Below are positions 1-9,415 of a stretch of 15,744 nucleotides of DNA, piece by piece (the stretch's first letter is position 1; each line of letters opens with the position of its first letter). Origin of the DNA: Cylindrotheca closterium (taxonomy: Eukaryota > Bacillariophyta > Bacillariophyceae > Bacillariales > Bacillariaceae); assembly GCA_933822405.4 (NCBI GenBank), contig CAKOGP040001856.1, forward strand, positions 1-15,744, written 5' to 3'. The notes under the pieces were generated by a model, which ran no database searches, had not been told where the DNA came from, and saw only the letters and a list, made by a program, of their open reading frames with translations. The translations under genes and the position numbers were made by a program.

Positions 1-138
1 ATGCCTCTAGCTTTGATGGCATTGTGTTCCAGAGAAATGGTTGGTTGTGGCAAGTAGCTTGTGGCACATTAGCAACTGCAGCTGCAAGGTAATGCTTAAA
101 TGCAAACCACGTTGCAAATGGATTCTGTGATGACTGTT

Positions 139-1165
139 GGGTGAATACAAACATGTCAAGATATGAACGACCGCTTTTGCAAACATGATTGACAATTGCA
201 GCATCCGACAATCAAACTCACCTTGAGGGACGCCAAAGCCAAAATTGACACTTTCTTTGCCAAAGAATGGTTTGAACAAACACACACAGAGTGCATATGG
301 TGAGAGATAGTGCCTTTCTCTTGCAATTTTTGAACCAGGGACTCCTCAAACTTCCTGATTGTCAAAATGAAATTATAATATTTTGCCTTTGCTCCCTCAA
401 TAACTCTTTTATGCTGCTCAAACAATTCATTAGCGGCAGATCCATTGACAATTGAGGTTTATTGTTACCTTCTGTCAGGTTCTGCTGGTGTTTGGTTATC
501 ACCGTCATCATCATGATTCATTGCAACATCCAATAGTCAAATAAACGAATATCATTACAATCGCGACCTGTTCTGTTTTTGTCAGAGATAGCTTGATAAG
601 TCTGTAGAAGTCAAGCAATGATGATGGAGGACTCTTGGGTAAAGTAGTAGTCAAGCCTTGTAGATCACAAGCATAGTCATGGTTGACATCCAACAATAAA
701 ACTTACCTTGAGCGACTGCATTTCTCTTCTGTTTCATGGATTCTTGTCAAGGATGGCTTGGTGACTCTGTACTAGTAATCAAGCAACAAAGGTGTATCGG
801 GTTAATGAATGCAAAGAGTGTCAAGACATGAGCGACTGGTTTTGTCAACATGATTCACATTCGCAGCATCCAACCATCAAACTCGCCTTGAGGCACGCCA
901 TTTCTCTTCTGCATGACCAATTCTTCTTGCAAAGGTCTTGATAGAAATTTAGTAGACATGCAATGGTGGCGGCGTATTGTTGGATGAATGCAAAGAAAGT
1001 CAAGATATGAGCAACACAATGTCCAAATAAATTACATGCTTTTGCCTTCCGTCCTTTGTTCCTCCAATAATTCTTTCATGCAGCTCAAACAATTCATTTA
1101 TGGCCGATCCATTGGCAATTGAGCTTGATTGTGAGCTTCTGTCGTGTTCTGGTTGTGTTGGGTTT
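139..1165 (-). repeat. Diverged direct-repeat family with minus-strand coding similarity
   Basis: Several segments are repeated imperfectly in the same orientation. Bases 139-237 resemble 802-900 (offset about 663), and 383-500 resembles about 1037-1165 (offset about 660). Bases 719-898 are followed by a partial further copy from 899 to about 1015 (both start catttctcttctg, 180 bp apart), and 575-733 is a weaker copy. On the minus strand the copies translate to related peptides: NGSAANELFEQHKRVIEG (copy near 390-445) against NGSAINELFELHERIIGG (near 1060-1115), and GVPQGEF (near 215-237) against GVPQGEF (near 880-900) and AVAQGKF (near 700-720). Differences are often conservative, which suggests old coding sequence. 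The reading frames are interrupted, so no intact gene is called. The CAAG/GTGAGT and CAAG/GTAAGT strings in the PQGEF region could instead be splice donors. I do not recognise the family. Confidence 0.6.
159..458 (-). pseudogene. Unrecognised open minus-strand stretch, probable relic exon
   Basis: This is an open frame of about 100 codons, bounded by a stop at 459-461 and one at 156-158, with no convincing ATG start. The first half is charged and probably helical (NELFEQHKRVIEGAK, then KFEESLVQKLQEKG). The second half is hydrophobic and cysteine-rich and could be out of frame or intronic. The first half is echoed at 1000-1185, where the frame ends at a TGA (1000-1002). That echo is the main reason to think it was once coding. 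Function is unknown; it could be one exon of a tandemly duplicated gene or part of a decayed transposon. Confidence 0.3.
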
Positions 1166-2690
1166 AGACAGCATTGGAATTACAATGACAGTTGTTTGGT
1201 TGCAACAAGGATTGAGTAAATGGCGGTTTCACCGGGAGACGCCCCGCGTCACCCACCCCGCAACCCGGATGCTTGACACTCACCCCAATCTACCTCCAAA
1301 AATCCCCCACTTCAAAACCGACTGGCGTTCTTGGCCAGTGCCGACCAGCTTTGGCCAGCCTCCCTCGTTTTAGTTTAGCGCCCTTTCTACGTATCCTCAC
1401 TTTTCTGCAGCCTCCCTCTGCAATGACTATGGAGCGCCTACACTACATGATCTTCCCAACAAATGCTGCAACTGGGAAGTACAGTTGATCATTCTGATGC
1501 GTCAAAAACTAAAGAACGCATTGTACCAGAATCTATCAACCTTGTAAACAAAATTAATAGTCATGTCATTGTTAGATATCATATGCGGTATAATATTTGA
1601 CTGAGGTTTTTGAGATTCCAGATTCCTTGGTGAAAGTGAATTGACGAGATGACCAACCAATAACGTAGTGAAAAGAATTGTTCATTCTTTTCATTAAACC
1701 ATCTACATTGATTGTTGTTGCAACTTTGATTGAGTGCAGAATAGTTGATACTATAGTTATGGAACTGAAGTAGATAGTCATCAGTGCATGCAGACCTGAT
1801 TGGTCACATGGACAATGCAGAGTTAATGATTCGACTTGCATCTGAATGATTATTTTGAAGTCGTCCTATTTTCTATTTCTAACATGTCATTGTCCATTTT
1901 CTTCCATTCCAAGGATAAGGTATGGTGATCCTCCTTTTGTCAGTCATAGTTGCTGTACGAACCCCATCCATTCTGACTTCTTACAATTGAAACAACTCAA
2001 CAGGACAAGATCCCACACAGTTTCCGCAACATGTACCCATTGCCTAAGCAAACGCCAGCTAATCCATCAAATGATGCTCAAACAGCAGTGTTGATGTTCT
2101 GTTGTCCAAAGACAAAGGCGCAGTATTCATATGCTCTTGTTTGAGCACCAGTCATTCAGTCAATACATTGCTGTGCAAAATGGGGACAGAGCCAAGAACT
2201 GTGCCACAAGTGTTCAATTCCTCCATCTAGCATCTCCACCAAGATCCAAAACCATACAACCACATTTGTGTTTCAGCCTTGAAATTGGCGCAACAGAACA
2301 AAGCCTATGTGGACAGTCTCATAGTTCAAAGTATCAAGTGTTCATTGTCAACGTTGACATGCTACCAGCAGACCAACACAAGCACCATGATCAATTCTCC
2401 ATCAATCGACTATGGAAATTATCATGAAGAGCAAAGCAGCATTTCACAAATAATTATTTATTATAGTCTATTCTATTTTCCATAATATTATTGACATTTT
2501 TTTCTGAAGCATTATAAAAATCCATCAAATTCAATGCGATGACTCATCAATTGATCACTCACTGTGATCCATTTGATGTTTTGATGGATTTAGTTTAAAT
2601 ATTGTGTGTAGATTGTCGTTGTTGTTTCTCAAAAGGTTGTTGTTTGTTTGAAAATATTCAAATGGCCACGGCCAACGGTCAACATCTGTA
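1166..2690. other. Mostly non-coding stretch with a GC-rich island
   Basis: I see no recognisable gene here. Bases 1221-1385 are clearly richer in G and C, with C-rich runs, than the AT-rich surroundings, and could be a fragment of different origin or an old promoter-proximal region. A short ATG frame at 1463-1600 (45 codons, starting MLQLGSTVDHSD) follows the island, but nothing supports it as a gene. Between about 1980 and 2430 two frames stay open for 50-90 codons without a recognisable motif, which could be decayed coding DNA. From 2440 to 2690 the sequence is very AT-rich and contains the foldback at 2518-2591. Confidence 0.5.
2518..2591. repeat. Foldback with nested inverted repeats
   Basis: The arms aaatccatcaaa (2518-2529) and tttgatggattt (2580-2591) are a perfect 12-bp inverted repeat separated by 50 bp. 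Inside lie a second pair, catcaa with ttgatg, and an inner pair, gatcac with gtgatc, around a five-base loop. The whole stretch can fold into one branched hairpin. It lies just beyond the end of the minus-strand copia RNase H fragment, so it could be that element's 3' region, a miniature transposon remnant or a processing structure. Confidence 0.55.
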
Positions 2691-2691
2691 A

Positions 2692-3140
2692 TCAACTCAA
2701 AGTCCTTGGTCTTGTTTGGTGATTTGTTGCAATCTCAAGGTAGCTGCAATTATCTTCAAAGGCAGTGCATACAGCCTTTGGGGTATCCATAGATAAGTTG
2801 AAACCCAACAAACATAATTCATTTACCAGATTCATAACAGCAATGACTTCACATAGAGACGTAGATAATGCAATATATTCAGCTTCAGTTGTAGATAATG
2901 CAACCAATGTTTGAAGCTTTGATGCCCAAATAATTGGACATCAATTGTAGGTAATGATGTATCCTGTTCAAGATCTTGCAGACAAAGGATCAGTTGATGT
3001 GCGGTCTTGCCAAGAGCCGGCCCAATCCACATCCACATAACACTCCAACCCTTTTGTAGGATCTGGCTTGAGTGCAAGTACCTGCAGATTCTTTTGACTG
3101 CAAAATCAAGCACACTGTTGTATTGCAATGGTGAGATCTG
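2692..3140 (-). pseudogene. Ty1/copia RNase H fragment (second copia lineage)
   Basis: This is the C-terminal part of a copia polyprotein, where RNase H removes the RNA strand of the cDNA hybrid during reverse transcription. From the 3140 side the order is AVKRICRYL (end of the RT connection), then a one-base frameshift near 3070, KGLECYVDVDWAGSW (the RNase H Asp motif), a TGA at 2968-2970, a second TGA at 2941-2943, CPIIWASKLQT, then ALSTTEAEYIALS (the TEAEY motif carrying the catalytic Glu) and a degraded tail ending in a stop at 2692. The SKLQT-ALSTTEAEY form differs from the plus-strand element's SKKQKLNSRSSTEAEL, so this is another copia lineage. It is cut exactly where the plus-strand LTR starts, and the rest of its RT is not visible beyond the other LTR. 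The identification is firm; the gene is dead. Confidence 0.88.
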
Positions 3141-3648
3141 TGTTGGGATATGACAAAATATGAGTTTTTACGTTCCGAAAAGAAACTATTGAAGTACGAA
3201 GTTTTCAACATGTACGATCGGACTTTGATCGTGATGTCGGGATTCGACGCAAGTATGCCGGATGCAAGTCTGTCGGACAAACTACATCCACACAAAAAGG
3301 GAATGACCCTATACAAGTGAGATATTGATGTTGTGTACAAGGCAGTAGGGAATAATACAAAATGTCCCAAAGTACTGCATTCAACACAGAATTGTCGTAG
3401 AGGTCGAATCAAGTTCTGTAAACAAGGGATTTTCCAAGGGAAAATTGTTGAACATACTTTTGTGATTGAATCATCAATCCAAGCCAAAAATTAATCAAAT
3501 AGGAACAATTTCACTCAACGTATACCTAGACACAGGAGAACTATTGTTGTGAAAGTGTTGTACAGTCGATTACGAATTTAGATTGCAGAGAGTTTGTTCT
3601 GAGCGCTAAAAGCACTCACGATAGAGCACATTTTGCTTTATTCTAACA
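3141..3648 (+). repeat. 5' LTR
   Basis: This 508-bp direct repeat matches 9416-9911. It starts tgttgggata and ends ttctaaca. It carries 12 extra bases around 3231-3250 relative to the 3' copy. It should hold the promoter and polyadenylation signals, but I cannot point to a clear TATA box. The short leader after it (3649-3730) starts ttcaatcacaaaaggcaac; I cannot match this to a tRNA primer-binding site by eye. Confidence 0.95.
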
Positions 3649-3730
3649 TTCAATCACAAAAGGCAACAAAACAAATTTACGTCAAGAACAGCACTGCCTT
3701 AAGTACAAAGGAGCGAGTAATTTGTTGACA

Positions 3731-4819
3731 ATGGGACGTTCTTCATCCGGTGGTGGAAGAGGACGTGTGACTCCTCAGAAAGTCAAGTGCAACTCGAGTT
3801 CAACAGTTGTGAAACATCTATTTTCAACAAAAGATGAAAACGATGGAAAGGCAAGATTGTTGTACAAAGATGCTGAGGAAAGAGTGATTGACTACATCCA
3901 AGCCTCTGGAATGAAATGTTCAGAAGACATGGTGAAATCAATTCAAGATGGAAAGTCGATCGACTTCAATGCAATTGCTCCAAGATTGAACGCTCCAACT
4001 CAAACTGAAGCTGTTGCAAGAGAAACAGAAATGGCTCAAAACAAGATTCTCTATTCTGCAAAGCTTGACGAGAATATGCGAAGATCAGCCTACTTCAAGA
4101 CAAACAAGAGAACCGTCAAATCAAACATCATGCTGAAGTTTGTGACGAAGGCAATGGATATCAAGCTTCGAGGTGAAGCCGATTTCACGACTACTCTTGA
4201 AGATCCAATCAAACTCTTGAAACGTATTGAACGATTCATGAAGAAGAGTGCTCATGCTGAGATTGATTTCTTGGATTTCTGGGAAGCAAATCAAAAGTTC
4301 TTTGCTATGAAGCAAGGAACAACGGAAAACTTGATGCATTTCAAGGAACGATTCTTGAGACAGGCTGAAGTCCTGCAAGATCTATATGGCGTGGCCTGTT
4401 TCCGAGATTTTGCAGTCAAGAAGAAAGCGTATGCTGCTATTGCTAGCACCAATACTGCTGCTCAAAACAAGTTCAAGGATGATATCTTTGAAGCCGTTCT
4501 TGCAACAGGATTTCTATGCAACAGCGATGGAATGAGAACAGCTCCTCTGATGCTGGATCTTCAGACAAACTATTGCAGAGAAGTGGATTATAATCCAAAG
4601 ACGGTCAGCAAAGCACAAGATATGTTGAGAATTCACATGGCAGTGAGTAAAAGTCCGGGAGTGAACCTCTACCAAGGAAAAGACCAACCTAATAAAGGTA
4701 AAGGCAAAGGAAAAGGAAAGGGGAAACCGAAGGATGGAAAGAAGGCAGCATGTTATGAATGTGGCAACAAAGACCAAATGTCTCCAAAATGCCCAGACAG
4801 ACTGCTACCAAAGACCTAA
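3731..4819 (+). CDS. gag: Ty1/copia Gag (nucleocapsid protein)
   Basis: Gag is the structural protein that forms the cytoplasmic retrotransposon particle and packages its RNA. The chosen start is the ATG at 3731 (gacaATGg, a good eukaryotic context), giving about 362 residues beginning MGRSSSGGGRGR. The body is charged and helical (for example DPIKLLKRIERF and NLMHFKERFLRQAEV), as in copia Gag. Near the C-terminus is a basic Gly-Lys repeat (KGKGKGKGKGK), followed by a CCHC zinc knuckle, CYECGNKDQMSPKC, in which the usual His is Gln. The frame ends at TAA 4817-4819, but the same frame stays open for another 740 bases, so this stop probably interrupts what was one Gag-Pol frame. It is the least damaged part of the element. 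Confidence 0.85.
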   Translation: MGRSSSGGGRGRVTPQKVKCNSSSTVVKHLFSTKDENDGKARLLYKDAEERVIDYIQASGMKCSEDMVKSIQDGKSIDFNAIAPRLNAPTQTEAVARETEMAQNKILYSAKLDENMRRSAYFKTNKRTVKSNIMLKFVTKAMDIKLRGEADFTTTLEDPIKLLKRIERFMKKSAHAEIDFLDFWEANQKFFAMKQGTTENLMHFKERFLRQAEVLQDLYGVACFRDFAVKKKAYAAIASTNTAAQNKFKDDIFEAVLATGFLCNSDGMRTAPLMLDLQTNYCREVDYNPKTVSKAQDMLRIHMAVSKSPGVNLYQGKDQPNKGKGKGKGKGKPKDGKKAACYECGNKDQMSPKCPDRLLPKT

Positions 4820-5856
4820 TGGAAGAATCAAGATCAATATGTTGACTATGGGAAGAAGCTCAATCTTAATCAGATTGGAGCAACTGTCCCAGCCACTGTT
4901 CCGGCTATAGTTCCTGGAGCTTCAGCATCCACAAGTGGAGCATCAAGTGTTGCGGGAAGCGTCAACACACCTTTGCGACTTGCTGGTACTACAGGTAATC
5001 AAATGATGCAAGTTCCTTCTGGAATGCAGCTCATGCAGATTCCAACTCAAGGTGGCGGCACTGTTACTGTCCCTCATTCTATGAATGCTAACGGTGAGAC
5101 TGCGTTCAGTGGAATGCAACTCAGCCGACAAGGTTTCAGTGGTGCTCAAGTGCGCCAAGGATTTGATGCAGCTCAAGCTCGAAGTCCGCAAGCTGTGAAA
5201 ACTGGATATATCTTTCAGGATGCTATCAAGGGAAAGGATGAGAATGGCAATGATGTCTATCTTATTGCATGTGCTGCTGGTACGACAAATGTCAAACTTC
5301 AAGCCAACTGGCACTATGCTTGTGAAGATGAAGATTTCCTGATCTTGCTACTGAAGCAGATCGAGGTCTGCAGATTATTCAAAGCCACAGAAAAGAATGA
5401 GATCCATTTGGGTTGTACGATCATGTCATCATGGACAGTGGCTGTACAAACACCACCATTTGTAATGGTGAGCTTATGCATGGACTCCGTCATGCTGAGA
5501 AAGAACTTGACATGCACACTAACGAGGGCAGCAGAGTTCTTGACAAAGAAGGTTTTCTAGGAAGATTTCCACCTCCAGTTTATCACGATGAAGATGGAAT
5601 TGCCAATATACTTGCTATGCGCAAGATGATTGCTGCGGGATACCGCAATACTATGGATACTGATGCTGACAATGCTTTTATTGTGCATTGTGATGGAAAC
5701 TGAAAGATGCAATTTGTGAATCGTAAGGGTGTGTATGTGTTGGAGCAACTTGGAGCAAATGTTGAACCAGGTGCCAAAGAGACAACTGCAATGTACCGTC
5801 GCCAGTTAAGCAACTTAAATAATCAACCCCATTTCGAACTATCTTCAAACAGATAG
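4820..5856 (+). pseudogene. Copia Gag-Pol linker and aspartic protease, broken
   Basis: The protease cuts the Gag-Pol polyprotein. After the Gag TAA the frame continues through a Ser/Thr/Gln/Met-rich linker (about 4820-5335). An indel near 5335 then moves the sense frame by one base: the continuation reads DLATEADRGLQIIQSHRKE, is cut by TGA 5398-5400, and resumes as YDHVIMDSGCTNTTICN. The DSG triplet (near 5431) is the aspartic protease active site of copia elements, normally followed by Ala or Cys and a Thr/Ser. Further stops are TGA 5701-5703 and TAG 5854-5856. The stretch just after (near 5920-5965, FTPRQVKAAMEAR) resembles the region that precedes integrase in diatom copia elements. Confidence 0.78.
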
Positions 5857-7048
5857 AATGGAGATGCTGGACTCGAGATGACCTCCAAGATGGCAACCGT
5901 TCAAAAGAACAAGGAAGGATTCACTCCAAGACAAGTCAAGGCTGCGATGGAAGCGAGAAGTGCCATGCAACATACTCAATGCTCCAAGCACCAAAAGTCT
6001 GAAGTATGCAATCCGATCTGGTCTCATCAAGAACTGTCCTATCACTGAAGAAACAATCAATCATGCTGAAGCAATCTTTGGACCTGATGCCTCTACATTT
6101 TAAGGCAAGTCAACAAGACCAACTCCAAAGAAGACGTACAACAACTTCTTCAGTCCACCAGAGGAATTATATCAGCACAATCAATCTATTACCGTCTGTA
6201 TTGATCACATGGAGATCAAATATGCTAAGTTTCTCACCTGCATTGATACCACTGTGCGTTATTGCTCATGTATTCCTGTGCAAAACCTGAAGACTGACCC
6301 TGTATTTGAAGCATTGGATAAGATATTCCGCCGCTACAACAAGGCAGGCTTTCAAGTCAAGATCATCAAGTGTGATCGGGCGATCATTCCTCTCACAGAT
6401 GATATGCTAGACGACATGGGTGTTACTATTGACCCTACTGCAGCTGGAGACCACGAGCCTACCGCTGAGCAAAACAATAGGACGCTGAAAGAAAGGGTCA
6501 GAGTAGCTCTTGCACAATTACCCTACAAAGTGGTCACAAAAGTGATCACTGAATGTCTTGGACGTCGAGCAGCCGAGCTATTGAATTTCTTTCCCCAGAA
6601 AGACAGTATCTCATCACATTTCAGTCCTCAGCAACTCATTGATAATGTCAATATCAACTACAGGAGTGACATGGTTGCTGAACTTGGACAATATGTTCAT
6701 GCAATTGGGACAGATTCCAACAATTTGATGGAACCCCGAAGTATCAAAGCGATTTACATTGAACATACAAAGGGACAATGTACTGGGCACCAAGTGCTCA
6801 GCCTCAATACTAAGGAGATGATTTCCCGACTTAAGGTCGTTGCACTACCCGTTACCTAGCAAGTAATCCAGCATGTTGAAGCTTGGGCTGATGCCAAAGG
6901 TGTTACTTCCATGAAGTTCTTCGATAAGAAGAGAGATTTGGAGACATTTCAAGATGGCGATCAAATTGCAGGAGTGGATGACACTGAACAAGGTTACTTA
7001 GAAGAAGCCTTTGATCAGGACTATGAACCATCAAGAAAATATCGATAG
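5857..7048 (+). pseudogene. Copia integrase (DDE), broken
   Basis: Integrase inserts the cDNA into chromosomal DNA. The pre-integrase segment (FTPRQVKAAMEAR) is followed by a one-base shift near 5971, then KYAIRSGLIKNCP, TAA 6101-6103, and the catalytic core. In the core the first Asp is in VCIDHMEIK (near 6200), the second in KIIKCDRAI (near 6372), and the Glu in AEQNNRTLKERVRVAL (near 6470). The motifs NFFPQKDSIS, SPQQLID and LGQYVHA follow in the order expected for diatom copia integrases. TAG 6857-6859 interrupts the C-terminal part, which continues in frame (VIQHVEAWADAKG) to TAG 7046-7048. The family call is secure; the enzyme is dead. Confidence 0.88.
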
Positions 7049-7352
7049 AGGAGCCAATGATATTGGGAGTCTAGTTACTGATCTGGAGGATCTACAAGAG
7101 TTAAAATCTGGTATTCGTACCAAAGAAGGAAGTTGCAGTACTAAAGACAGTAGAGCTATCCTTGAAGCAAAGCACAGTCTATGTTTCCAACAGATTGGAA
7201 ATGAGATGAAAGCTGATTATGAAGAGCACGATGCTATTCTGATTGCTTGTTGCATGATGCAGATCAAGGCCAAAAAAAAAAAAAGGGTTGTCGTGGCTCA
7301 CATGAGTCCACTAATCCAACTAGTCGAATCATATCAGTCGAATGAACATTGA
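7011..7352 (+). pseudogene. Integrase-RT linker, acidic open stretch
   Basis: An open frame of about 113 codons runs across the low-conservation linker between integrase and RT. It is acidic (DLEDLQELKSG, DYEEHDAI) and contains a Lys run encoded by a 12-A tract near 7270-7285, a likely slippage site. It is in a different frame from the integrase, so another indel lies near 7020-7050. Linkers in this position are poorly conserved, so placement rests on context only. Confidence 0.4.
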
Positions 7353-7690
7353 TTACTCTGATATGAGAACTTCTACAAACGCCCCCTTACTCAGCATGCC
7401 CACAGCAATCTTGTCAAAAGCAATCTTGCCAAATGTCTAGTACTTCTATTACCTATGCTACGAGCCGACAGTGATGTGGCAATGAGGTGGCGACAGTCTG
7501 ACGAATACATCTTATCAAGACAGCAGTAGAAGTTGTGTGTCTCCAGTACACACCTTCTCTTCTGATGTCAGTATGGCTATCGCGTTCTGCCCAGGGAAGT
7601 AGTTTCCATTAAGCTCATAATATCTCTTTAGCAATCTTTCAATCGCTTCTGTGCCTAAGTTAGTCCTCAGCCTTTTGTGGGACACGGCAA
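7353..7690. other. Stretch in pol without copia similarity; minus-strand ORF inside
   Basis: About 340 bp between the linker and the RT start have stops in every plus frame and no copia motif I can see. On the minus strand about 7535-7693 is open for roughly 50-60 codons and reads in a protein-like way (VSHKRLRTNLGTEAIERLL, then KRYYELNGNYFPGQNAIAIL). Its spacing of basic and Leu residues faintly resembles the C-terminal dimerisation region of hAT transposases, but the match is weak. It may be an inserted foreign fragment or chance. Confidence 0.35.
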
Positions 7691-8738
7691 CAGTATTACA
7701 TCAATCAAGGACTTAAGAAGTTTGGTGATGATGGAAAGGATGCTGTGGATAAGGAATTGAGACAAATGCTCCTGAGAGATTGTTTCACTCCCAAATTTGT
7801 TAAAGACATGACCACGTCTGTCCAAAAGAAGGCCCAATCAGCGATGATGTTACTCGCGGAGAAGCAATTTGAAAAGACAATTAAGGGTCACCTAGTATTC
7901 CGAGGCAATGGAACTATCGCGAGAGGACACTGCAAGTCCAACTGCTTCACAAGAGGCAATCACCACTACTTGTGTTATTGATGCACACGAAGGTAGAGAT
8001 GTAATGACGCTGGACGTGCATAACGCTTTCATTCAAACTTATATGCCTGATGCTAAGGAAGGAGAAGATCTCGTCTACATGAAAATCACTGGCATGATGG
8101 TCCAGATATTGATTGACATGGCCCCAGAGTATTGCAAATACGTTGTATTAGAGAACAGAAAGCGAGTAATCTATGTGCGGGTACTACATGCTATATATGG
8201 GATGTTACAATTGAGCATCCTATTCTATATTCAATTTTGAAGTGATTTGGAGGCAAAGGGATTTGTTTTCAATCCGTATGACCCGTGTGTTGCTAACAAA
8301 GTTGTTAATGAAGAACAGCAAACTATCAGATTTCATGTTGACAATCTTATGGCAAGTCACATGGATCCAAAAGTAAATGACTAATTTGCTGAGTGGTTGA
8401 ACATGAGATATGGTTCGATCCAGCCATGTAAAATTGTCAGAGGAAAGATTCACAGATATCTTGGAATGACTTTGGATTTCTCGGTGAAAGGAAAACTCAA
8501 AATCCGCATGGACGACTATGTCAAGAACATGTTGGAAGATTTTCCTGTCAAATTCAACAAGGAGTCAAAGCAGGAAACGCCAGCTGGTAACAATTTACTG
8601 GAGGCTGGGAAAGGAAAGTTACTCAATGCTGAGTACCATCAAATCTTTCATACTACTGTTGCAAGGGGACTTTATGTCCCTAAGAGAGCTTGTCTGGATA
8701 TCCATCCAACGATTACTATTCTTGCCTTGAGAGTTTGA
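7691..8738 (+). pseudogene. Copia reverse transcriptase, broken
   Basis: RT copies element RNA into cDNA. The domain opens with LKKFGDDGKDAVDKELRQML (typical start of copia RVT_2), then KGHLVFRG. A frameshift near 7915 leads to ASPTASQEA and VMTLDVHNAFIQ, where the Asp of TLDV is the first catalytic residue, and then LHAIYGMLQLS in place of the usual LYGLKQS. Stops are TGA 8238-8240, TAA 8382-8384 and TGA 8736-8738. Between the first two lies FHVDNLMASH: the YVDD box has become HVDN, with the second catalytic Asp replaced by Asn. GKIHRYLGMTLDFS and VARGLYVPKRACLDIHPTI follow, as in diatom copia RT. Confidence 0.88.
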
Positions 8739-9308
8739 GAACCTACAGAGTCTGATTGGAAGAAGTGTGTTTGCATGATGCGATATTTGTTTTGTACATT
8801 GTTGTATCACCTGACACTTTCCGCAGAATCACTACGAGTCATGAAATGGATGATCGACGCATCATTTGCGGTGCATCCAGATTTCAAGAGCCATACTGGC
8901 GGCACTCTGTCCTTTGGAGGAGGTGCAGCTCAAGTGATGTCGAAGAAGCAAAAGCTAAACAGCAGAAGCAGTACGGAAGCAGAACTGATTGCTGTTGACA
9001 ATGTTGTCACAATGATACTATGGACAAAGTTGTTCATGGAGTAGCAAGGATATCCAATCAAGAAGAATATCTTGTATCAGGATAATAAAAGCACAATTCT
9101 ACTGGAAGAGAATGGTCCCAAGAGCGCGGGCAAAAGAAGCTGAGCTATCAATATTCGTTATTTCTTTATCACAGATCAAGTTAAGAAAGGAAATGTTAAG
9201 ATTGAATACTGTCCGACTGACAATATGATTGCGGATTTCATGACTAAGCCGTTGCAAGGTGAGAAGTTTTGCAAGTTCAGGGATCTGATTCTTGGTCCAC
9301 AGGACTAG
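8739..9308 (+). pseudogene. Copia RNase H and C-terminus, broken
   Basis: This is in the same frame as the upstream RT. Motifs in order are VMKWMIDASFAVHPDFKSH (first catalytic Asp), TGGTLSFGGGAAQ, KQKLNSRSSTEAELIAVD (Glu of TEAEL), TAG 9042-9044, NILYQDNKSTILLEENG (Asp of QDNKS), TGA 9141-9143, INIRYFFITDQVKKGNV, IEYCPTDNMIADFMTKPLQG (the hallmark copia end) and the final TAG at 9306-9308. Apart from the two nonsense codons the domain is unbroken by frameshifts and its catalytic residues are kept, so it is the best preserved enzymatic part. Confidence 0.92.
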
Positions 9309-9415
9309 GTCAGACAAGCATGTATATGTTCAAATGAAAATACAAAACAAAAATAAACAGTGAATGAGAGCATGTCCCATTGCTGCCAATGATGATTGTC
9401 ACAATAGCAGGAGTG
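9309..9415 (+). other. Element 3' untranslated region before the LTR
   Basis: About 107 bp lie between the pol stop and the 3' LTR. Elements of this type prime plus-strand DNA from a purine tract just before the LTR. Here only a weak one is visible (aggag, 9409-9413), so the tract may be degraded. Confidence 0.5.

Noticed and set aside
139..1165. CRISPR-like array from the spaced repeats
   Set aside because: The repeats are long, diverged and irregularly spaced, and the surroundings are eukaryotic.
1119..1488. Two plus-strand open frames across the GC-rich island
   Set aside because: High GC lengthens open frames; the second has no ATG at its start, and neither shows a motif.
2990..3487. 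165-codon minus-strand frame over the 5' LTR, with a similar one at 9310-9750 over the 3' LTR
   Set aside because: Neither has an ATG start, and the similarity follows from the two LTRs being copies. The 12-bp LTR indel keeps the frame only by chance.
4817..9143. Possible reassigned stop codon, given the many in-frame stops in pol
   Set aside because: TAA, TAG and TGA all occur and frameshifts accompany them, while the 511-codon nuclease-kinase gene has none. Decay explains it.
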